Notes under the pieces: generated by a model
Databases searched by the model: none
Told to the model about the DNA's origin: nothing
What the model saw: only the letters and a program-made list of their open reading frames with translations
Source of the DNA: Psychromonas ingrahamii 37
GTDB taxonomy: Bacteria; Pseudomonadota; Gammaproteobacteria; Enterobacterales; Psychromonadaceae
Length of the DNA stretch: 64,000 bases
Direction: 5' to 3'
NCBI RefSeq assembly: GCF_000015285.1
Contig: NC_008709.1
Location: 62,001 to 126,000, forward strand
Position numbers and translations under genes: made by a program
In this document: positions 16,569 to 26,694 of the stretch, piece after piece
How positions within the stretch are numbered: the stretch's first letter is position 1
Layout of the letters: every line of letters starts with the position of its first letter

Positions 16569-17804
16569 ATGTCTGAACATCATATTTTAAGCGGGAAAAA
16601 AATATTACTTGGTATTGCCGGTGGCATTGCTGCGTATAAATGTGCAGAATTAACGCGCCGTTTAAAAGATCAGGGGGCAGATGTCCGTATTGTAATGACC
16701 TCTTCGGCGAAAGCGTTTATCACACCACTCACTATGCAGGCTGTCTCCGGACACGCTGTCGCCGATGATTTGTTAGACCCCAATGCAGAATCCGGGATGG
16801 GGCATATCGAGTTGGCCAGATGGGCGGATCTTGTTTTGCTTGCGCCTGCCACTGCAAATTTAATCGCTCGATTACGTGCGGGCATGGCGGATGACTTATT
16901 AACGACGTTATGTGTAGCGACATCCTCTCCTATTGCCGTTTCGCCGGCAATGAATCAGCAAATGTACCTAGCACAGGCAACACAAGACAATATCAGCGTA
17001 TTAAAGCAGCGTGGGGTGATGATTTGGGGGCCAGGACAAGGCGCGCAAGCCTGTGGCGATATAGGGCCCGGCAGAATGCTTAATCCGGCGGACCTTGTGG
17101 AAAAGGTGATGGATTATTTTAGTGATAAAAACAGCTATTTTACGGGTGTCAATATCACCATTACTGCAGGACCTACTCAGGAAGCATTAGATCCTGTGCG
17201 TTACATCAGTAACCATAGTTCCGGTAAAATGGGTTTTGCATTGGCTGAAGTGGCACAAAAAATTGGGGCAAATGTTACTTTAATTAGTGGCCCTGTGCAG
17301 TTGAGCACGCCGAACGGGGTGACTCGATTGAATGTGACAAGTGCATTAGAGATGCATCAGGCCAGTTTATCTGGCCTTAAGAACTGCGATATCTTTATTG
17401 CTTGTGCGGCTGTTGCCGACTATAGAGCAGAGACGGTCGCTGAGCAAAAAATGAAAAAACAGCCAGGTATTGATGAGTTAACTATTAAGTTAGTAAAAAA
17501 TCCGGATATTATTAAAGATGTCTCAAATCATCAAAATCGTCCTTTCTGCGTGGCTTTTGCTGCGGAAACGCAGCATCTTGAAGTTTATGCAAAAGATAAA
17601 TTAAAACGTAAAAATGTAGATTTAATTGCAGCAAATGATGTTGCAAAAAATGGCCAAGGTTTTAATAGTGAAAAAAATGCATTAAGCGTATTTTCTAGCG
17701 AAGAACGATTTGATATAACGCTTGCCGATAAAAAGGCGGTTGCCAGCCAGCTACTTAAAATAATAAGCCAACAATACGCTTTGAAAAATAAAGGATTTAA
17801 ATAA
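16569..17804 (+). CDS. coaBC: Bifunctional phosphopantothenoylcysteine decarboxylase/synthetase
   Basis: A 411-residue enzyme of coenzyme A synthesis. The N-terminal flavoprotein CoaC half has [10 protein letters not shown] (near 12-21), the active-site His in [16 protein letters not shown], and the cysteine in [10 protein letters not shown] (near 158). The C-terminal CoaB half starts around 190 with [18 protein letters not shown] and contains [10 protein letters not shown] and AAVADYR. CoaB joins cysteine to phosphopantothenate using CTP; CoaC decarboxylates the product. It overlaps dut by one base (TAATG), so the two are translationally coupled. Confidence 0.96.
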   Translation: MSEHHILSGKKILLGIAGGIAAYKCAELTRRLKDQGADVRIVMTSSAKAFITPLTMQAVSGHAVADDLLDPNAESGMGHIELARWADLVLLAPATANLIARLRAGMADDLLTTLCVATSSPIAVSPAMNQQMYLAQATQDNISVLKQRGVMIWGPGQGAQACGDIGPGRMLNPADLVEKVMDYFSDKNSYFTGVNITITAGPTQEALDPVRYISNHSSGKMGFALAEVAQKIGANVTLISGPVQLSTPNGVTRLNVTSALEMHQASLSGLKNCDIFIACAAVADYRAETVAEQKMKKQPGIDELTIKLVKNPDIIKDVSNHQNRPFCVAFAAETQHLEVYAKDKLKRKNVDLIAANDVAKNGQGFNSEKNALSVFSSEERFDITLADKKAVASQLLKIISQQYALKNKGFK

Positions 17805-18259
17805 TGAAACAGATAGAGCTTAAAATTCTCGATCCTCGCATTGGTAAGGAATTCCCGCTTCCTGAGCATGCGACGGCGGGATCTGCTGGGATGGATTTGC
17901 GTGCTTGTATTGATCAGGCCTTAATTATTAAGCCTGGAGAAACACAACTAATTCCAACGGGTATTGCAATCCATATTAGCGATCCTGGACTTGCGGCTAC
18001 CATTTTACCGCGCTCTGGATTGGGTCATAAGCATGGTATCGTTTTGGGAAATTTAGTGGGTTTAATTGATTCTGATTATCAAGGTCCGCTAATGGTTTCT
18101 TGTTGGAATCGCAGCACAGAAAGTTTCCGCCTTGAGCCGGGAGAGCGATTAGCGCAGTTGGTTTTTTTACCTGTTGTACAGGCAACATTCGAAATTGTTG
18201 ATGAGTTTAAGAGCTCAGAACGAGGAGAGGGTGGATTTGGTCACTCAGGGAAACATTAA
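17804..18259 (+). CDS. dut: dUTP diphosphatase
   Basis: A 151-residue trimeric dUTPase that hydrolyses dUTP to dUMP, limiting uracil in DNA and supplying the dTMP route. All five motifs are present: [39 protein letters not shown] and the C-terminal [10 protein letters not shown]. Length is the bacterial norm. It starts within the coaBC stop codon and is followed by slmA after 34 bases. Confidence 0.97.
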   Translation: MKQIELKILDPRIGKEFPLPEHATAGSAGMDLRACIDQALIIKPGETQLIPTGIAIHISDPGLAATILPRSGLGHKHGIVLGNLVGLIDSDYQGPLMVSCWNRSTESFRLEPGERLAQLVFLPVVQATFEIVDEFKSSERGEGGFGHSGKH

Positions 18260-18293
18260 TTTTAGTTTAAAACGACAAAGGAAGTTGTAGATT

Positions 18294-18896
18294 ATGCTGG
18301 CAAAAACAACCAAAAAGAAAGTAAATCGCAAGGAAGATATTTTACACGCATTGGCTAAAATGCTTGAAAGTCAACCTGGTCAGCGTATTACAACTGCAAA
18401 ATTAGCAGCTGAAGTTGGCGTTTCGGAAGCCGCGTTATATCGTCATTTTCCAAGTAAAGCGCGTATGTTCGAAGGGTTAATTGATTACATTGAATCAACT
18501 ATTTTTACGCAAATAAATTTAATTAAAGAACAGCAAAAACAAACATTTGTACGTATTGAGCATATATTATATTTTTTATTAGGTTTTGCAGAGCAAAATC
18601 CGGGTATTACGCGCATTTTAACCGGGGATGCTTTATTAGGGGAGAATGAGCGCCTGCAGACCCGTATTGAACATGTTTTTTCAAAGTTAGAGTCACAACT
18701 TAAACTGATCCTGAGGGAAAAAGCAATTTTTGATGGCGGTAAACTGAGTATTGACGAGGCTATCGTCGCGAACTTATTACTTGCTTACGTTGAAGGGCGT
18801 ATGAGCCAATTTGTACGTAGTCAATTTAAACAGAAACCAACCCAATATTTTAATACTCAATGGCCATTTTTATACAGGCAGCTGCAACAAAGTTAA
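18294..18896 (+). CDS. slmA: Nucleoid occlusion factor SlmA
   Basis: A 200-residue TetR-family DNA-binding protein that blocks FtsZ ring assembly over the nucleoid. The HTH is seen at about 33-52 ([20 protein letters not shown]), followed by [13 protein letters not shown]-terminal family stretches include [13 protein letters not shown]. The coaBC-dut-slmA order matches that in Escherichia coli. AAAGGAAG precedes the start. Confidence 0.95.
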   Translation: MLAKTTKKKVNRKEDILHALAKMLESQPGQRITTAKLAAEVGVSEAALYRHFPSKARMFEGLIDYIESTIFTQINLIKEQQKQTFVRIEHILYFLLGFAEQNPGITRILTGDALLGENERLQTRIEHVFSKLESQLKLILREKAIFDGGKLSIDEAIVANLLLAYVEGRMSQFVRSQFKQKPTQYFNTQWPFLYRQLQQS

Positions 18897-18965
18897 TCAT
18901 AAATAAAGCGTTAAACTGCGTAGAAGCAGTGAATTGCAGGCTGATCATCTGCACAGTTTAATTTT

Positions 18966-19256
18966 CTATTTTTTCATTAACTTTTTAACGCTTTCCGGAA
19001 TGCCTGTGGCTTGATTTTTATCAAGGTCCCCATCTTCCGGCAGCGGTTGTCCAGTGTACGCATGTAAGAATGCTTCACATAATAACTCACTGTTAGTGGC
19101 ATGGCGCAAGTTATTTACTTGACGACGGGTGCGCTCGTCGGTCAATATTTTAAGGACTTTCGTGGGGATAGAGACTGTTATTTTTTTTACTTGCTCACTT
19201 TTTTTACCGTGTTCAGCATAAGGGCTGATATATTCACCATTCCATTTCGTCGACAT
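18966..19256 (-). CDS. metJ: Methionine repressor MetJ, short C-terminus
   Basis: A 96-residue ribbon-helix-helix repressor that binds MET boxes with S-adenosylmethionine. Residues 5-70 are nearly the enterobacterial sequence ([20 protein letters not shown], then [19 protein letters not shown]). The last part diverges and the chain stops about 9 residues short of the usual 104-105, after VKKLMKK. The SAM and DNA contacts lie in the conserved core, so it is probably functional. It is convergent with slmA, which is not the usual metJ-metB arrangement. Confidence 0.93.
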   Translation of the reverse strand: MSTKWNGEYISPYAEHGKKSEQVKKITVSIPTKVLKILTDERTRRQVNNLRHATNSELLCEAFLHAYTGQPLPEDGDLDKNQATGIPESVKKLMKK

Positions 19257-19339
19257 CTTTATTACCCCATAAAACTAGAAAGGTTATTTTACCTTTTGTT
19301 GCTTATTTTGGCAATCTATACGTAAAGAGGGCTAGATGT

Positions 19340-21952
19340 CTATGGCTCATTTTCTTTAGTTGTACTGGTAAATGACGATAAAATAAGCTCTTTATTGTCG
19401 GATAATTCAATTTCATAAAACTGCGGTAAGTTGAAGTTGATTCTGTCATCCTGTTTGTTCATTTCATTGTTATTTGAAGCATAAAATCGATTTACGTTTT
19501 GTACCAAATCATCTTTACCGCCCGTAAAACTATGCAGTGTTTCTATCTCATTATCAGCATTGGCAATATAAACATTAAAACCATCATGGTAATTTTCAAA
19601 AAAGAACTGAACGATACCTTCACTGATATGTGAGCCAATAATGGAGACTGTTTTATCAAAATAGGTGTTTTTTAAATTAAGGGCACTATTGGATACTTTT
19701 TTATTGGAGATATGGCTGTAAATATCAACAAGGTTTTTTAAATGTTGTACTGAAACGCCAGTTTGTTCAAAGTAAAAGGCAAAATTTTCTTCGCCTGTTT
19801 TTAATGTTTGTACGGATCGCTGACTAAGAGAATCCAAACGTAACTGTATGTATTCATTTAGTTTTGATTTAAATGCCTGACTTATTTGCGCTTGAAACTG
19901 GCAACTGTAACAAAATAAGTCTATTTGCTCCGGAGGACATGCCCCTTGATGCATTTTCCCCAAAATAGTATGAAGGGCATCAATAACGGATTGATTACTA
20001 TTAAAGTGTAAGGTGCGCACCTCATTCCAGGAGTTTCGATAAATAAGGTCAATACTGCCAATTAAACATTCTTTATCTTCGCCGTAAGAAAATATATCCC
20101 CCTGTTGATCATCTTCACTTTCAGAGGTACTTTCCCAGTGGCGAGTAGGATCCCTTTCAAGATTTAGAAAAATGGTTAAGTGTTTAATCTCACAAGGTCG
20201 GCTTAATGCATTGTTGCTTGCTTTGGGAATATAAATAGGAAAAACAGAGTAAAGATCTTGAATAAACTGGTTTAGTTTTTTATCAACAAGGTCAGACCCT
20301 TGATTATAGAGATGTAATTGCGTCTCTTCTTCGTACAATCCATTCATATGGCACCAGGCAACTAACTTGGCAATATATTTAGCATACATTAATGTTGGGG
20401 TGTTGATCAGGGTAAAGCTGTCGAGAGAGCAGTTATACAGGTACCACCCGGCCGCATTTTTTCTATTCTTAGGCACTTGAATAAAGCTTAGATCGGGCTC
20501 CGATAGATCCGGTGATATTTTAGGATTAATTAAGTCTACTTTACCCGGCAGACTTTCGTGTGCAGCATAAAGTTTGCGCGACAGTATACCCAAATCTTCC
20601 GCACTGATTGAACCTTCAATATTATTATCACGCGCGAAGCGGAGTAATTTGCTGTAACTTGCCATCAAAGTATCAAGCAATATATCTTTGGCGTTACTGA
20701 CCGCTCTCACTTTCCATTTTTTTCGATTATCTAAGTCTGCAATATGATCCTTATTCCAGTCCCACCGATTAACAAATTTAGTTAACACTTGGCGCCGCCA
20801 GGTTGGAGGATTAAGAGTACAAATTTTTGAAAGATTTTCTTCCGTTTTTAGATAAAAACAAGCGCGTACCACTTCAAGGCGTTTAAAGTCGTTAATCTTA
20901 TTTAAATACGAGGTGACTTTTTCCAACATTAAGCAATAGGGATCAAGATATTCAAGATCCGTCTGTTGTTCTTGAAAGCGTTTTTTATAATATAATGCAA
21001 TCAGTTCAGTATTAGGGTATTCCCAAGAGTAAGCTTCCATAAGAATGGTTTTTAATACTGCTTTATAGGGCGTATCTATGCCCTTATAAAGTTGCCAAAG
21101 TGTTGCGCCAAAATATTCTTCAGCTGGGATACGGTCAAATCCGCCGAGATCTAGCCAGTCATCGGGATTTAATCCACCGTTATCATAGAGCTTTTTCACA
21201 TATTCATTGTAATTTTTTTCATGTTCAAAGGGGACTTGCCACCATAAAATGCGTTTTCCAGCGATATGCAGTTCAGTGCGATAAAATTCATCAAGTAACA
21301 ATAAATGCTGAGAAGTACCACAGGCATCCATGGTCATATCGGATTTATTATCAATGCGAAACTTGTTATCGGGAATTAAAAAAAAGTTAAGTTCAACCCC
21401 ATAACCTTCAGCCCAATGGGTTATTAACCAAGATTTATTTTTTAATAGTTGGACACGTTGTTTATCCATCTGGTGGGGATAACAAATCCAAATATCCAGA
21501 TCACTTTCGGAGGATTGACCTATTGAGGCTGTACTGCCCATCGCATATAAACCAATTAGATCTGCTTGCTGAGGTTTTTTTTGTGGTTCATCTTGAAATG
21601 ATAATAAGTTATTAAGTTGTATTTTCAAGTCTGTGGGTTTTGTTATTAAGTTAGTTGCTTGCGCTTTTTTTTGTGGCTCTTCTTGATAGGGAAATAATTC
21701 AGCCAGTTGTTTTTTCTGTTTTTTATTGACATTAAATTGATGTATGCCAGTGGGAGTATCACCCTTGGTATATCCTGGAAGGCTGGGGTGATTATAATGC
21801 AATAAAAGAGGGAAAGTACGAAACACAGTAAGAGTGTCTGCATTCATCAATAATTCAGCTGATTGTATTCGCAGGCGAGTTAATTCGTCAGCTTTATCAC
21901 GTAATCTTTTTATTTCTGGATTCAACAGAGAGCCTGCTACCCATTTCATCAA
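19340..21952 (-). CDS. cyaA: Class I adenylate cyclase
   Basis: An 870-residue enterobacterial-type cyclase making cAMP for CRP. The N-terminal catalytic part carries GSTASIGQSSESDLDIWICY (residues 139-158), a nucleotidyltransferase-fold active site with its Asp pair. The C-terminal half is the regulatory region. Compared with the roughly 850-residue norm, the linker just before the catalytic motif is expanded by a tandem duplication (residues 82-103 and 112-133 align). The start MMKWVAGSLLNPEIKRLRDKA fits the family N-terminal region. CRP-like sites upstream of mtlA are a likely downstream target of its product. Confidence 0.95.
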   Translation of the reverse strand: MMKWVAGSLLNPEIKRLRDKADELTRLRIQSAELLMNADTLTVFRTFPLLLHYNHPSLPGYTKGDTPTGIHQFNVNKKQKKQLAELFPYQEEPQKKAQATNLITKPTDLKIQLNNLLSFQDEPQKKPQQADLIGLYAMGSTASIGQSSESDLDIWICYPHQMDKQRVQLLKNKSWLITHWAEGYGVELNFFLIPDNKFRIDNKSDMTMDACGTSQHLLLLDEFYRTELHIAGKRILWWQVPFEHEKNYNEYVKKLYDNGGLNPDDWLDLGGFDRIPAEEYFGATLWQLYKGIDTPYKAVLKTILMEAYSWEYPNTELIALYYKKRFQEQQTDLEYLDPYCLMLEKVTSYLNKINDFKRLEVVRACFYLKTEENLSKICTLNPPTWRRQVLTKFVNRWDWNKDHIADLDNRKKWKVRAVSNAKDILLDTLMASYSKLLRFARDNNIEGSISAEDLGILSRKLYAAHESLPGKVDLINPKISPDLSEPDLSFIQVPKNRKNAAGWYLYNCSLDSFTLINTPTLMYAKYIAKLVAWCHMNGLYEEETQLHLYNQGSDLVDKKLNQFIQDLYSVFPIYIPKASNNALSRPCEIKHLTIFLNLERDPTRHWESTSESEDDQQGDIFSYGEDKECLIGSIDLIYRNSWNEVRTLHFNSNQSVIDALHTILGKMHQGACPPEQIDLFCYSCQFQAQISQAFKSKLNEYIQLRLDSLSQRSVQTLKTGEENFAFYFEQTGVSVQHLKNLVDIYSHISNKKVSNSALNLKNTYFDKTVSIIGSHISEGIVQFFFENYHDGFNVYIANADNEIETLHSFTGGKDDLVQNVNRFYASNNNEMNKQDDRINFNLPQFYEIELSDNKELILSSFTSTTKENEP
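21554..21709 (-). repeat. Internal duplication within cyaA
   Basis: Two 66-base segments, 90 bases apart, encode QLAELFPYQEEPQKKAQATN and QLNNLLSFQDEPQKKPQQAD. The DNA copies share long runs such as TTTTTTTTGTGG but have diverged, so the event is not recent. The reading frame is kept. Confidence 0.75.
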
Positions 21953-22078
21953 TCAATGAACAAGGGAGTAAATGAAAGTGTGATAAGCTTAGCATTTTTT
22001 AGTGCGGTGGTAAATATCAATTTTTTATACACAATAGCAATTTAAAGTCAATTAGCTTGTGGGTAAGGCTTAAGAAGT

Positions 22079-22127
22079 AAACGCACAACAGTAATAAAAA
22101 AACATATTTCTTACCTGTTGTGCGTTT
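22079..22127. terminator. Inverted repeat, probable terminator of ygfZ
   Basis: A perfect 13-bp inverted repeat (AAACGCACAACAG and complement) with a 23-nt A/T-rich loop lies just after the ygfZ stop and upstream of cyaA. The U-tract is poor, so this could also be a bidirectional stop or operator. Confidence 0.55.
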
Positions 22128-22138
22128 TAGCTGAGTTA

Positions 22139-23116
22139 TTAATCGTCTATTTGATAGGGTAGAGGGGCATAATAAAGGGTTGAACCTTCTATACCTTGTA
22201 TTTGATAAACACTCTCTGACTCACTGTTTTTTGGCAAAATGGCTAATACTTCGATATGTCCATCGCCGTATTGGCATCCGGATATGATAGTACCAACACG
22301 CTTCCAATTATTGTTTAATAAAACTTTTACATTTTGTCCTGCTTTGGGCGCTTCAGTTGCTCGGCCAGTGAGAATAAAGAGTGCCCGTTTGTTTGCTCCT
22401 CTGTATTTTGTCCGAGCAATGGTTTCTTGACCAATATAACAACCTTTAGTGAAACTGATACCATTAAGAGCCTGTAGATTGAGCATTTGAGGAATAAACA
22501 ATCCAGATGTTTCTTCCTCGATAAAGGCGATGCCTGCAGCAATATTCATCGCATTCCATAAACTATCATCATAAACACTGGCCTGATCTTTTAGGTCTTC
22601 AGTTAACTGTGTTGCTTGCTGGTTTTTTACAATCATCAAATAACGTAATGATGGATAGGGTTGTTTGATGATAACGCCCTGATCATCATCTAGCAGGTGA
22701 CTCTCTTCATGAGTGGCTGATATATTGAAATTCTTAGCAATATTTGCAGCAGATTTGCAGCCGGCTAAACCCAATAATTGGTATTCAGTTTCTTTTTTTA
22801 TTTCAACTTTCGAAAAGGTCGCGTATTTTTGTAATTCAGGTAGCTGTTTTGCCGTTACTGATTTCGGCTGAATGAGTAAAATTCTATCATTTAAGACAAC
22901 AACTCGAAAAATACTCCAAACTTTTCCCTGCGGGTTACACTGCGCGGCCAGTGTTTGCTCTCCTGGTTTTAAAATCGTCAAATCACATGTGAGCTGTCCT
23001 TGTAAGAAGGTGATACGATCTTCACCTGTTACGCTAAGTAAGTCCCAGCTAGTTAGCGGGCATAGGACTAAGTCGGGCAGCTGGCTAATATTATTGAGTT
23101 GACTAAGTTTAAACAT
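22139..23116 (-). CDS. ygfZ: Folate-binding Fe-S repair/tRNA-modifying protein YgfZ
   Basis: A 325-residue GcvT-like protein that binds tetrahydrofolate and supports some Fe-S enzymes such as MiaB. The diagnostic KGCYIGQE motif is present near residue 225. I place the start at MFKLSQLNN, preceded by GATGAGGCATAAA; an in-frame extension of 17 residues upstream lacks a ribosome-binding site. It is divergent from sdhE, as in Escherichia coli (ygfZ-ygfY). Confidence 0.92.
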   Translation of the reverse strand: MFKLSQLNNISQLPDLVLCPLTSWDLLSVTGEDRITFLQGQLTCDLTILKPGEQTLAAQCNPQGKVWSIFRVVVLNDRILLIQPKSVTAKQLPELQKYATFSKVEIKKETEYQLLGLAGCKSAANIAKNFNISATHEESHLLDDDQGVIIKQPYPSLRYLMIVKNQQATQLTEDLKDQASVYDDSLWNAMNIAAGIAFIEEETSGLFIPQMLNLQALNGISFTKGCYIGQETIARTKYRGANKRALFILTGRATEAPKAGQNVKVLLNNNWKRVGTIISGCQYGDGHIEVLAILPKNSESESVYQIQGIEGSTLYYAPLPYQIDD

Positions 23117-23266
23117 TTTATGCCTCATCTCTATACGGTTATGATATTTTACTATGGTATAGCTCACAACATAATTTGTCAGTAGTTGCTGTTAATAATT
23201 TATTATTGTTATGATGTATACCTAAATTACTTGAAGATGCATTTTCAAGTAATTTGGGTATTTATA

Positions 23267-23521
23267 CCCATGTTACTTCAACATGCTTTGTCAGGCGCAA
23301 GGTCTTCGATCAGACCAAGACGCAACATGAGGTAATGGTTATTCCCTTTTCGATTGGTGCAACGCAGCGCTGGTTTTTGACCTTGCGACCCTTAGGGCAA
23401 GGAAAATTGTGCCAATCTGCGTTGTTATAAAATCGCTATGTAGAATAACTATACTTCAATTTTATGCCTAGCATCTCAGCACAATTTTTCTTGCTGACTT
23501 TGCATTTTGAAGTACCATGGG
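23267..23521. repeat. 255-bp element with 20-bp terminal inverted repeats
   Basis: The left end CCCATGTTACTTCAACATGC and the right end GCATTTTGAAGTACCATGGG are inverted repeats matching at about 18 of 20 positions. Just outside the left end, 23223-23256 is a separate palindrome (AAATTACTTGAA and complement). The element fills most of the ygfZ-sdhE spacer, so the sdhE promoter lies inside it or is supplied by it. Confidence 0.6.
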
Positions 23522-23556
23522 CATATGCACTTTATTTTAAATAGGAAAGCAAAAAA

Positions 23557-23808
23557 ATGGCTGAAGCCGTCAATAAATCGCGTTTATTATGGGCATGTCG
23601 CCGAGGTATGTTAGAGCTCGATGTGTTATTTATCCCTTTTGTGAAGGAAGCTTATGATGACTTATCTTATTCTGAGCAGCTGACTTTTGAACGTTTATTG
23701 ACCAATGAAGATCCGGATTTATTTGCCTGGTTTATGGGCCATAAAAGCTGTCCCGATGCCGAACAGGCGAAGATCATCGATGTCATACTCAAGCGCGTTA
23801 AAGTATAA
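23557..23808 (+). CDS. sdhE: FAD assembly factor SdhE
   Basis: An 83-residue all-helical protein that promotes covalent flavinylation of succinate dehydrogenase and fumarate reductase; also described as antitoxin CptB. The invariant RGMLELD motif is at residues 16-22, followed by FERLLTNEDPDLFAWFMG. AGGAAAGC precedes the start. Its 3' end overlaps the start of ygfX by 29 bases. Confidence 0.95.
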   Translation: MAEAVNKSRLLWACRRGMLELDVLFIPFVKEAYDDLSYSEQLTFERLLTNEDPDLFAWFMGHKSCPDAEQAKIIDVILKRVKV

Positions 23809-24232
23809 TATTTCCGTAAACACCTCTATCTACCGAGGTGTTTTTGTTTTTACCTTGTACTCTTCCCTTATTCTATTATTACTGCTGGTTGTTGAATTAA
23901 CTTGGCTAAGCATTACATTGTCTTTATTTTTACTGGTGATTGCGGCTTATGGCGGGAAAAAATCCTATGCCGATACTTACAATATAAAATTAAGTGATAC
24001 AGGAAAAATGGAGGTTGTATTAGCGAATAAGCAGCTGATCAGCGCGGAAATTGGTGCCTCTTCCTTTTATAATGGTTTTTGCTTATTTATTCATTTGCAA
24101 AGCAGGCCTACTGATTTATCAAACTTAATCACCCAAAAAAAGCGCTCTAAGAAGTTTATTGTAATTTACAAAGATGCCGTTAAAGAAGATGAGTACCGGT
24201 TATTAGCCCGATTAATTAAAATCGGGCAGTAG
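23780..24232 (+). CDS. ygfX: YgfX/CptA-like membrane protein
   Basis: A 150-residue inner-membrane protein with two adjacent hydrophobic segments (residues about 20-58) followed by a cytoplasmic beta-rich domain, the layout of YgfX. YgfX has been reported to bind FtsZ and MreB as a toxin (CptA) paired with SdhE (CptB), though that role is debated. The start at MSYSSALKYN, inside sdhE, gives normal family length; an in-frame extension of 25 residues would run through sdhE. Sequence identity to the enterobacterial protein is low; the call leans on position and topology. Confidence 0.75.
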   Translation: MSYSSALKYNISVNTSIYRGVFVFTLYSSLILLLLLVVELTWLSITLSLFLLVIAAYGGKKSYADTYNIKLSDTGKMEVVLANKQLISAEIGASSFYNGFCLFIHLQSRPTDLSNLITQKKRSKKFIVIYKDAVKEDEYRLLARLIKIGQ

Positions 24233-24238
24233 TGATGG

Positions 24239-25870
24239 TTAACAGCTTTTTTCAGGAGTGAGAATAGTGGGTTTTGGATTGTCCAGTTGTTCAGGATAAT
24301 CAAGATTGTAGTGTAAACCTCGGCTTTCTTTTCGTTTCATTGCACTTTTTATTATTATTTCAGCAACTTGTACTAAATTTCTAAGTTCCAGAAGGTTATT
24401 GCTTACTTTAAAGTTACCGTAATATTCATCAATTTCTTGCTGCAATAACTGCACCCTATGCAGAGCACGTTCTAGACGTTTGTCGGTTCGAACAATACCG
24501 ACATAATCCCACATAAATAATCGCAGTTCATGCCAGTTGTGCTGAATGACCACTGCTTCATCTGAATCATCTACTTGACTCTCATCCCAGTCAGGAATTT
24601 TTGCAAATTTACGTTCTTTATAAAAAGGAATTCGGTTAATAATATCTTTGGCGCAGGCGTGTGCATAAACAATACACTCTAATAACGAATTAGAGGCCAA
24701 GCGGTTTGCGCCATGCAAGCCGGTATAAGAGACTTCTCCAATCGCATATAATCCATCTATATCCGTTTGTCCATGGTGATCGATCATTACTCCGCCACAA
24801 CTATAATGGGCTGCGGGTACAATAGGTATTGGTTGCTCGGCCATATCAATACCCAGTGATAAGCAGCGATGATAAATAGTTGGAAAGTGTTTAACGATGA
24901 ATTCTTTGGATTTATGGCTAATGTCTAAATACATACAATCTGCACCTAAACGTTTCATCTCATAATCTATTGCCCGTGCAACAATGTCACGGGGAGCGAG
25001 CTCTGCACGCTCATCAAAATCAAGCATAAAGCGAGTGCCATCGGGCCGCCGCAGATAAGCACCTTCTCCACGGAGCGCCTCACTTAACAAAAAGTTTTTA
25101 GCATCGGTATGGTATAAGCAGGTAGGATGAAACTGATTAAACTCCATATTGGCAATACGGCAGCCACTGCGCCAGGCTAAAGCAATACCATCACCGCTGG
25201 AGACATCGGGATTACTGGTATACTGATAAACTTTACTGGCACCGCCTGTTGCCAATGTTACAAAATTCGCCTTAATGATTTCAACTCGCTCGGCTTTACG
25301 GTTCCAGACATAAGCGCCTATAATGCGGTTTGCCGGTAGGTTTAATTGTCGGCTAGTGATTAAATCAACCGCATTATAACCCTCCATCAGGTTGATATTT
25401 TTATGTTTTTTGACGGCGCTGAGTAAAGTTGTTTCTATCTCTTTTCCCGTCGCATCAGCAGAGTGAAGAATACGGCGATGAGAATGCCCGCCTTCTCGCG
25501 TGAGGTGGTATTGTGCTTGTCCATCGTCATTAATTTCAGTATCAAAACCAACCCCGGTATCAATTAACCATTGAATGCTCTCTTTAGCATTACTGACGGT
25601 AAAGCGAACCGCTTCTTCATCACATAAATCAGCGCCTGCGATTAATGTGTCTTTGACGTGGGCTTCAATACTATCGTCATCGGAAAAAACAGCAGCAACG
25701 CCCCCTTGGGCGTATAAGGTTGAGCCTTCAGAAAGCTTACCTTTACTTAATACATTGATTCTGGCGTGCGGGGCGAGCTTTAGCGCTAATGAAAGCCCGG
25801 CAGCGCCAGCGCCAATAATCAGGACGTCACAAGTATGTTGCTTTTCACTTATTGATTTACTTTCTGTCAT
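24239..25870 (-). CDS. nadB: L-aspartate oxidase
   Basis: A 543-residue FAD enzyme that oxidises L-aspartate to iminoaspartate, the first step of de novo NAD synthesis (with NadA). The FAD site [11 protein letters not shown] lies near residue 20, HRRILH and [12 protein letters not shown] in the middle, and [12 protein letters not shown] near 390. The start at [10 protein letters not shown] gives the usual length (about 540); a longer frame adds 30 unlikely residues. It is divergent from rpoE, a conserved gammaproteobacterial arrangement. Confidence 0.96.
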   Translation of the reverse strand: MTESKSISEKQHTCDVLIIGAGAAGLSLALKLAPHARINVLSKGKLSEGSTLYAQGGVAAVFSDDDSIEAHVKDTLIAGADLCDEEAVRFTVSNAKESIQWLIDTGVGFDTEINDDGQAQYHLTREGGHSHRRILHSADATGKEIETTLLSAVKKHKNINLMEGYNAVDLITSRQLNLPANRIIGAYVWNRKAERVEIIKANFVTLATGGASKVYQYTSNPDVSSGDGIALAWRSGCRIANMEFNQFHPTCLYHTDAKNFLLSEALRGEGAYLRRPDGTRFMLDFDERAELAPRDIVARAIDYEMKRLGADCMYLDISHKSKEFIVKHFPTIYHRCLSLGIDMAEQPIPIVPAAHYSCGGVMIDHHGQTDIDGLYAIGEVSYTGLHGANRLASNSLLECIVYAHACAKDIINRIPFYKERKFAKIPDWDESQVDDSDEAVVIQHNWHELRLFMWDYVGIVRTDKRLERALHRVQLLQQEIDEYYGNFKVSNNLLELRNLVQVAEIIIKSAMKRKESRGLHYNLDYPEQLDNPKPTILTPEKSC

Positions 25871-26019
25871 AGCGTTATATGCTCTGTTATTAAGATCGTT
25901 TTTTAGTATAAATTTAATTTTGATATCAGTCACTTTAAAATGAGAATCTATACTTTTCAACTACTTTAGGTATATTAAAGACGAAGTCAGTCCAAAAAAT
26001 TAATTTTTTTCATTTTTTC

Positions 26020-26047
26020 GGAACTTTATTTTTTATTCAAAGTCATA
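26020..26047 (+). promoter_or_regulatory. Sigma-E-type promoter of rpoE
   Basis: A GGAACTT -35 box is followed after 16 bases by TCATA, close to the sigma-E consensus (GGAACTT, 16-17, TCnnA). It lies 54 bases ahead of rpoE, fitting autoregulation. Confidence 0.7.
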
Positions 26048-26100
26048 AGTGTGGGTGCTAATAGGGCTCACCAACATTATTAATAGGTAGAGAAGCCCTA

Positions 26101-26682
26101 ATGAGTGAGCGAGATTTAGATTTACAACTGGTTCGGCGTATTCAGAACGGGGATCAAGTTGCTTTTACATTGTTAGTTAGAAAATACCAAACTCGAGTTG
26201 CAAATATTTTAACGCGTTATGTGCGCAATACTGGCGATATTGCAGACGTAGCACAAGAGGTATTTATCAAAGTGCACAACTCCCTCCCCTCTTTTCGTGG
26301 AGAGAGTGCCTTTTATACCTGGCTATATAGAATTACCGTTAATACAGCCAAAAATTATTTAACAAGTCAAAGCCGTCGACCGCCAGCATCTGATATCGAT
26401 GCAATGGAGGCTGATAGTTTTGATGGTAGTGATGCGTTAAGGGAAGTTGACAGTCCTGAGGGAATATTAAGATCTCAGGAAGTAAAGAAAGTAATCTTAA
26501 CAACTATTAATGAATTACCCTCAGAACTAAAAGCTGCGATTACGTTTAGGGAAATTGAGGGTATGAGTTATGAGCAAATAGCAATTATCGAAGATTGTCC
26601 TATCGGCACAGTTCGATCTCGTATTTTTAGAGCTCGTGAAATGATAGATAAGCATCTGAAACCTCTATTAGCAGAAGATTAA
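26101..26682 (+). CDS. rpoE: RNA polymerase sigma factor RpoE (sigma-24)
   Basis: A 193-residue extracytoplasmic-function sigma factor for envelope stress. Region 2 covers about 24-90 (DVAQEVFIKVHNSLPSFRG, FYTWLYRITVNTAKN) and region 4 about 130-185, with the HTH in MSYEQIAIIEDCPIGTVRSR. It is held inactive by RseA until outer-membrane stress triggers DegS/RseP proteolysis. It heads rpoE-rseA-rseB-rseC, with 12 bases to rseA. Confidence 0.97.
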   Translation: MSERDLDLQLVRRIQNGDQVAFTLLVRKYQTRVANILTRYVRNTGDIADVAQEVFIKVHNSLPSFRGESAFYTWLYRITVNTAKNYLTSQSRRPPASDIDAMEADSFDGSDALREVDSPEGILRSQEVKKVILTTINELPSELKAAITFREIEGMSYEQIAIIEDCPIGTVRSRIFRAREMIDKHLKPLLAED

Positions 26683-26694
26683 TTGGGAAGCAAA

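Noticed and set aside
18905-18962. Terminator between slmA and metJ
   Set aside because: AAACTG and CAGTTT arms are far apart and no continuous stem or T-run is seen.
19334-19341. AGATGTCT, one mismatch from a MET box
   Set aside because: A single box at the 3' end of cyaA; functional MET boxes occur as two or more adjacent 8-mers, which are absent.
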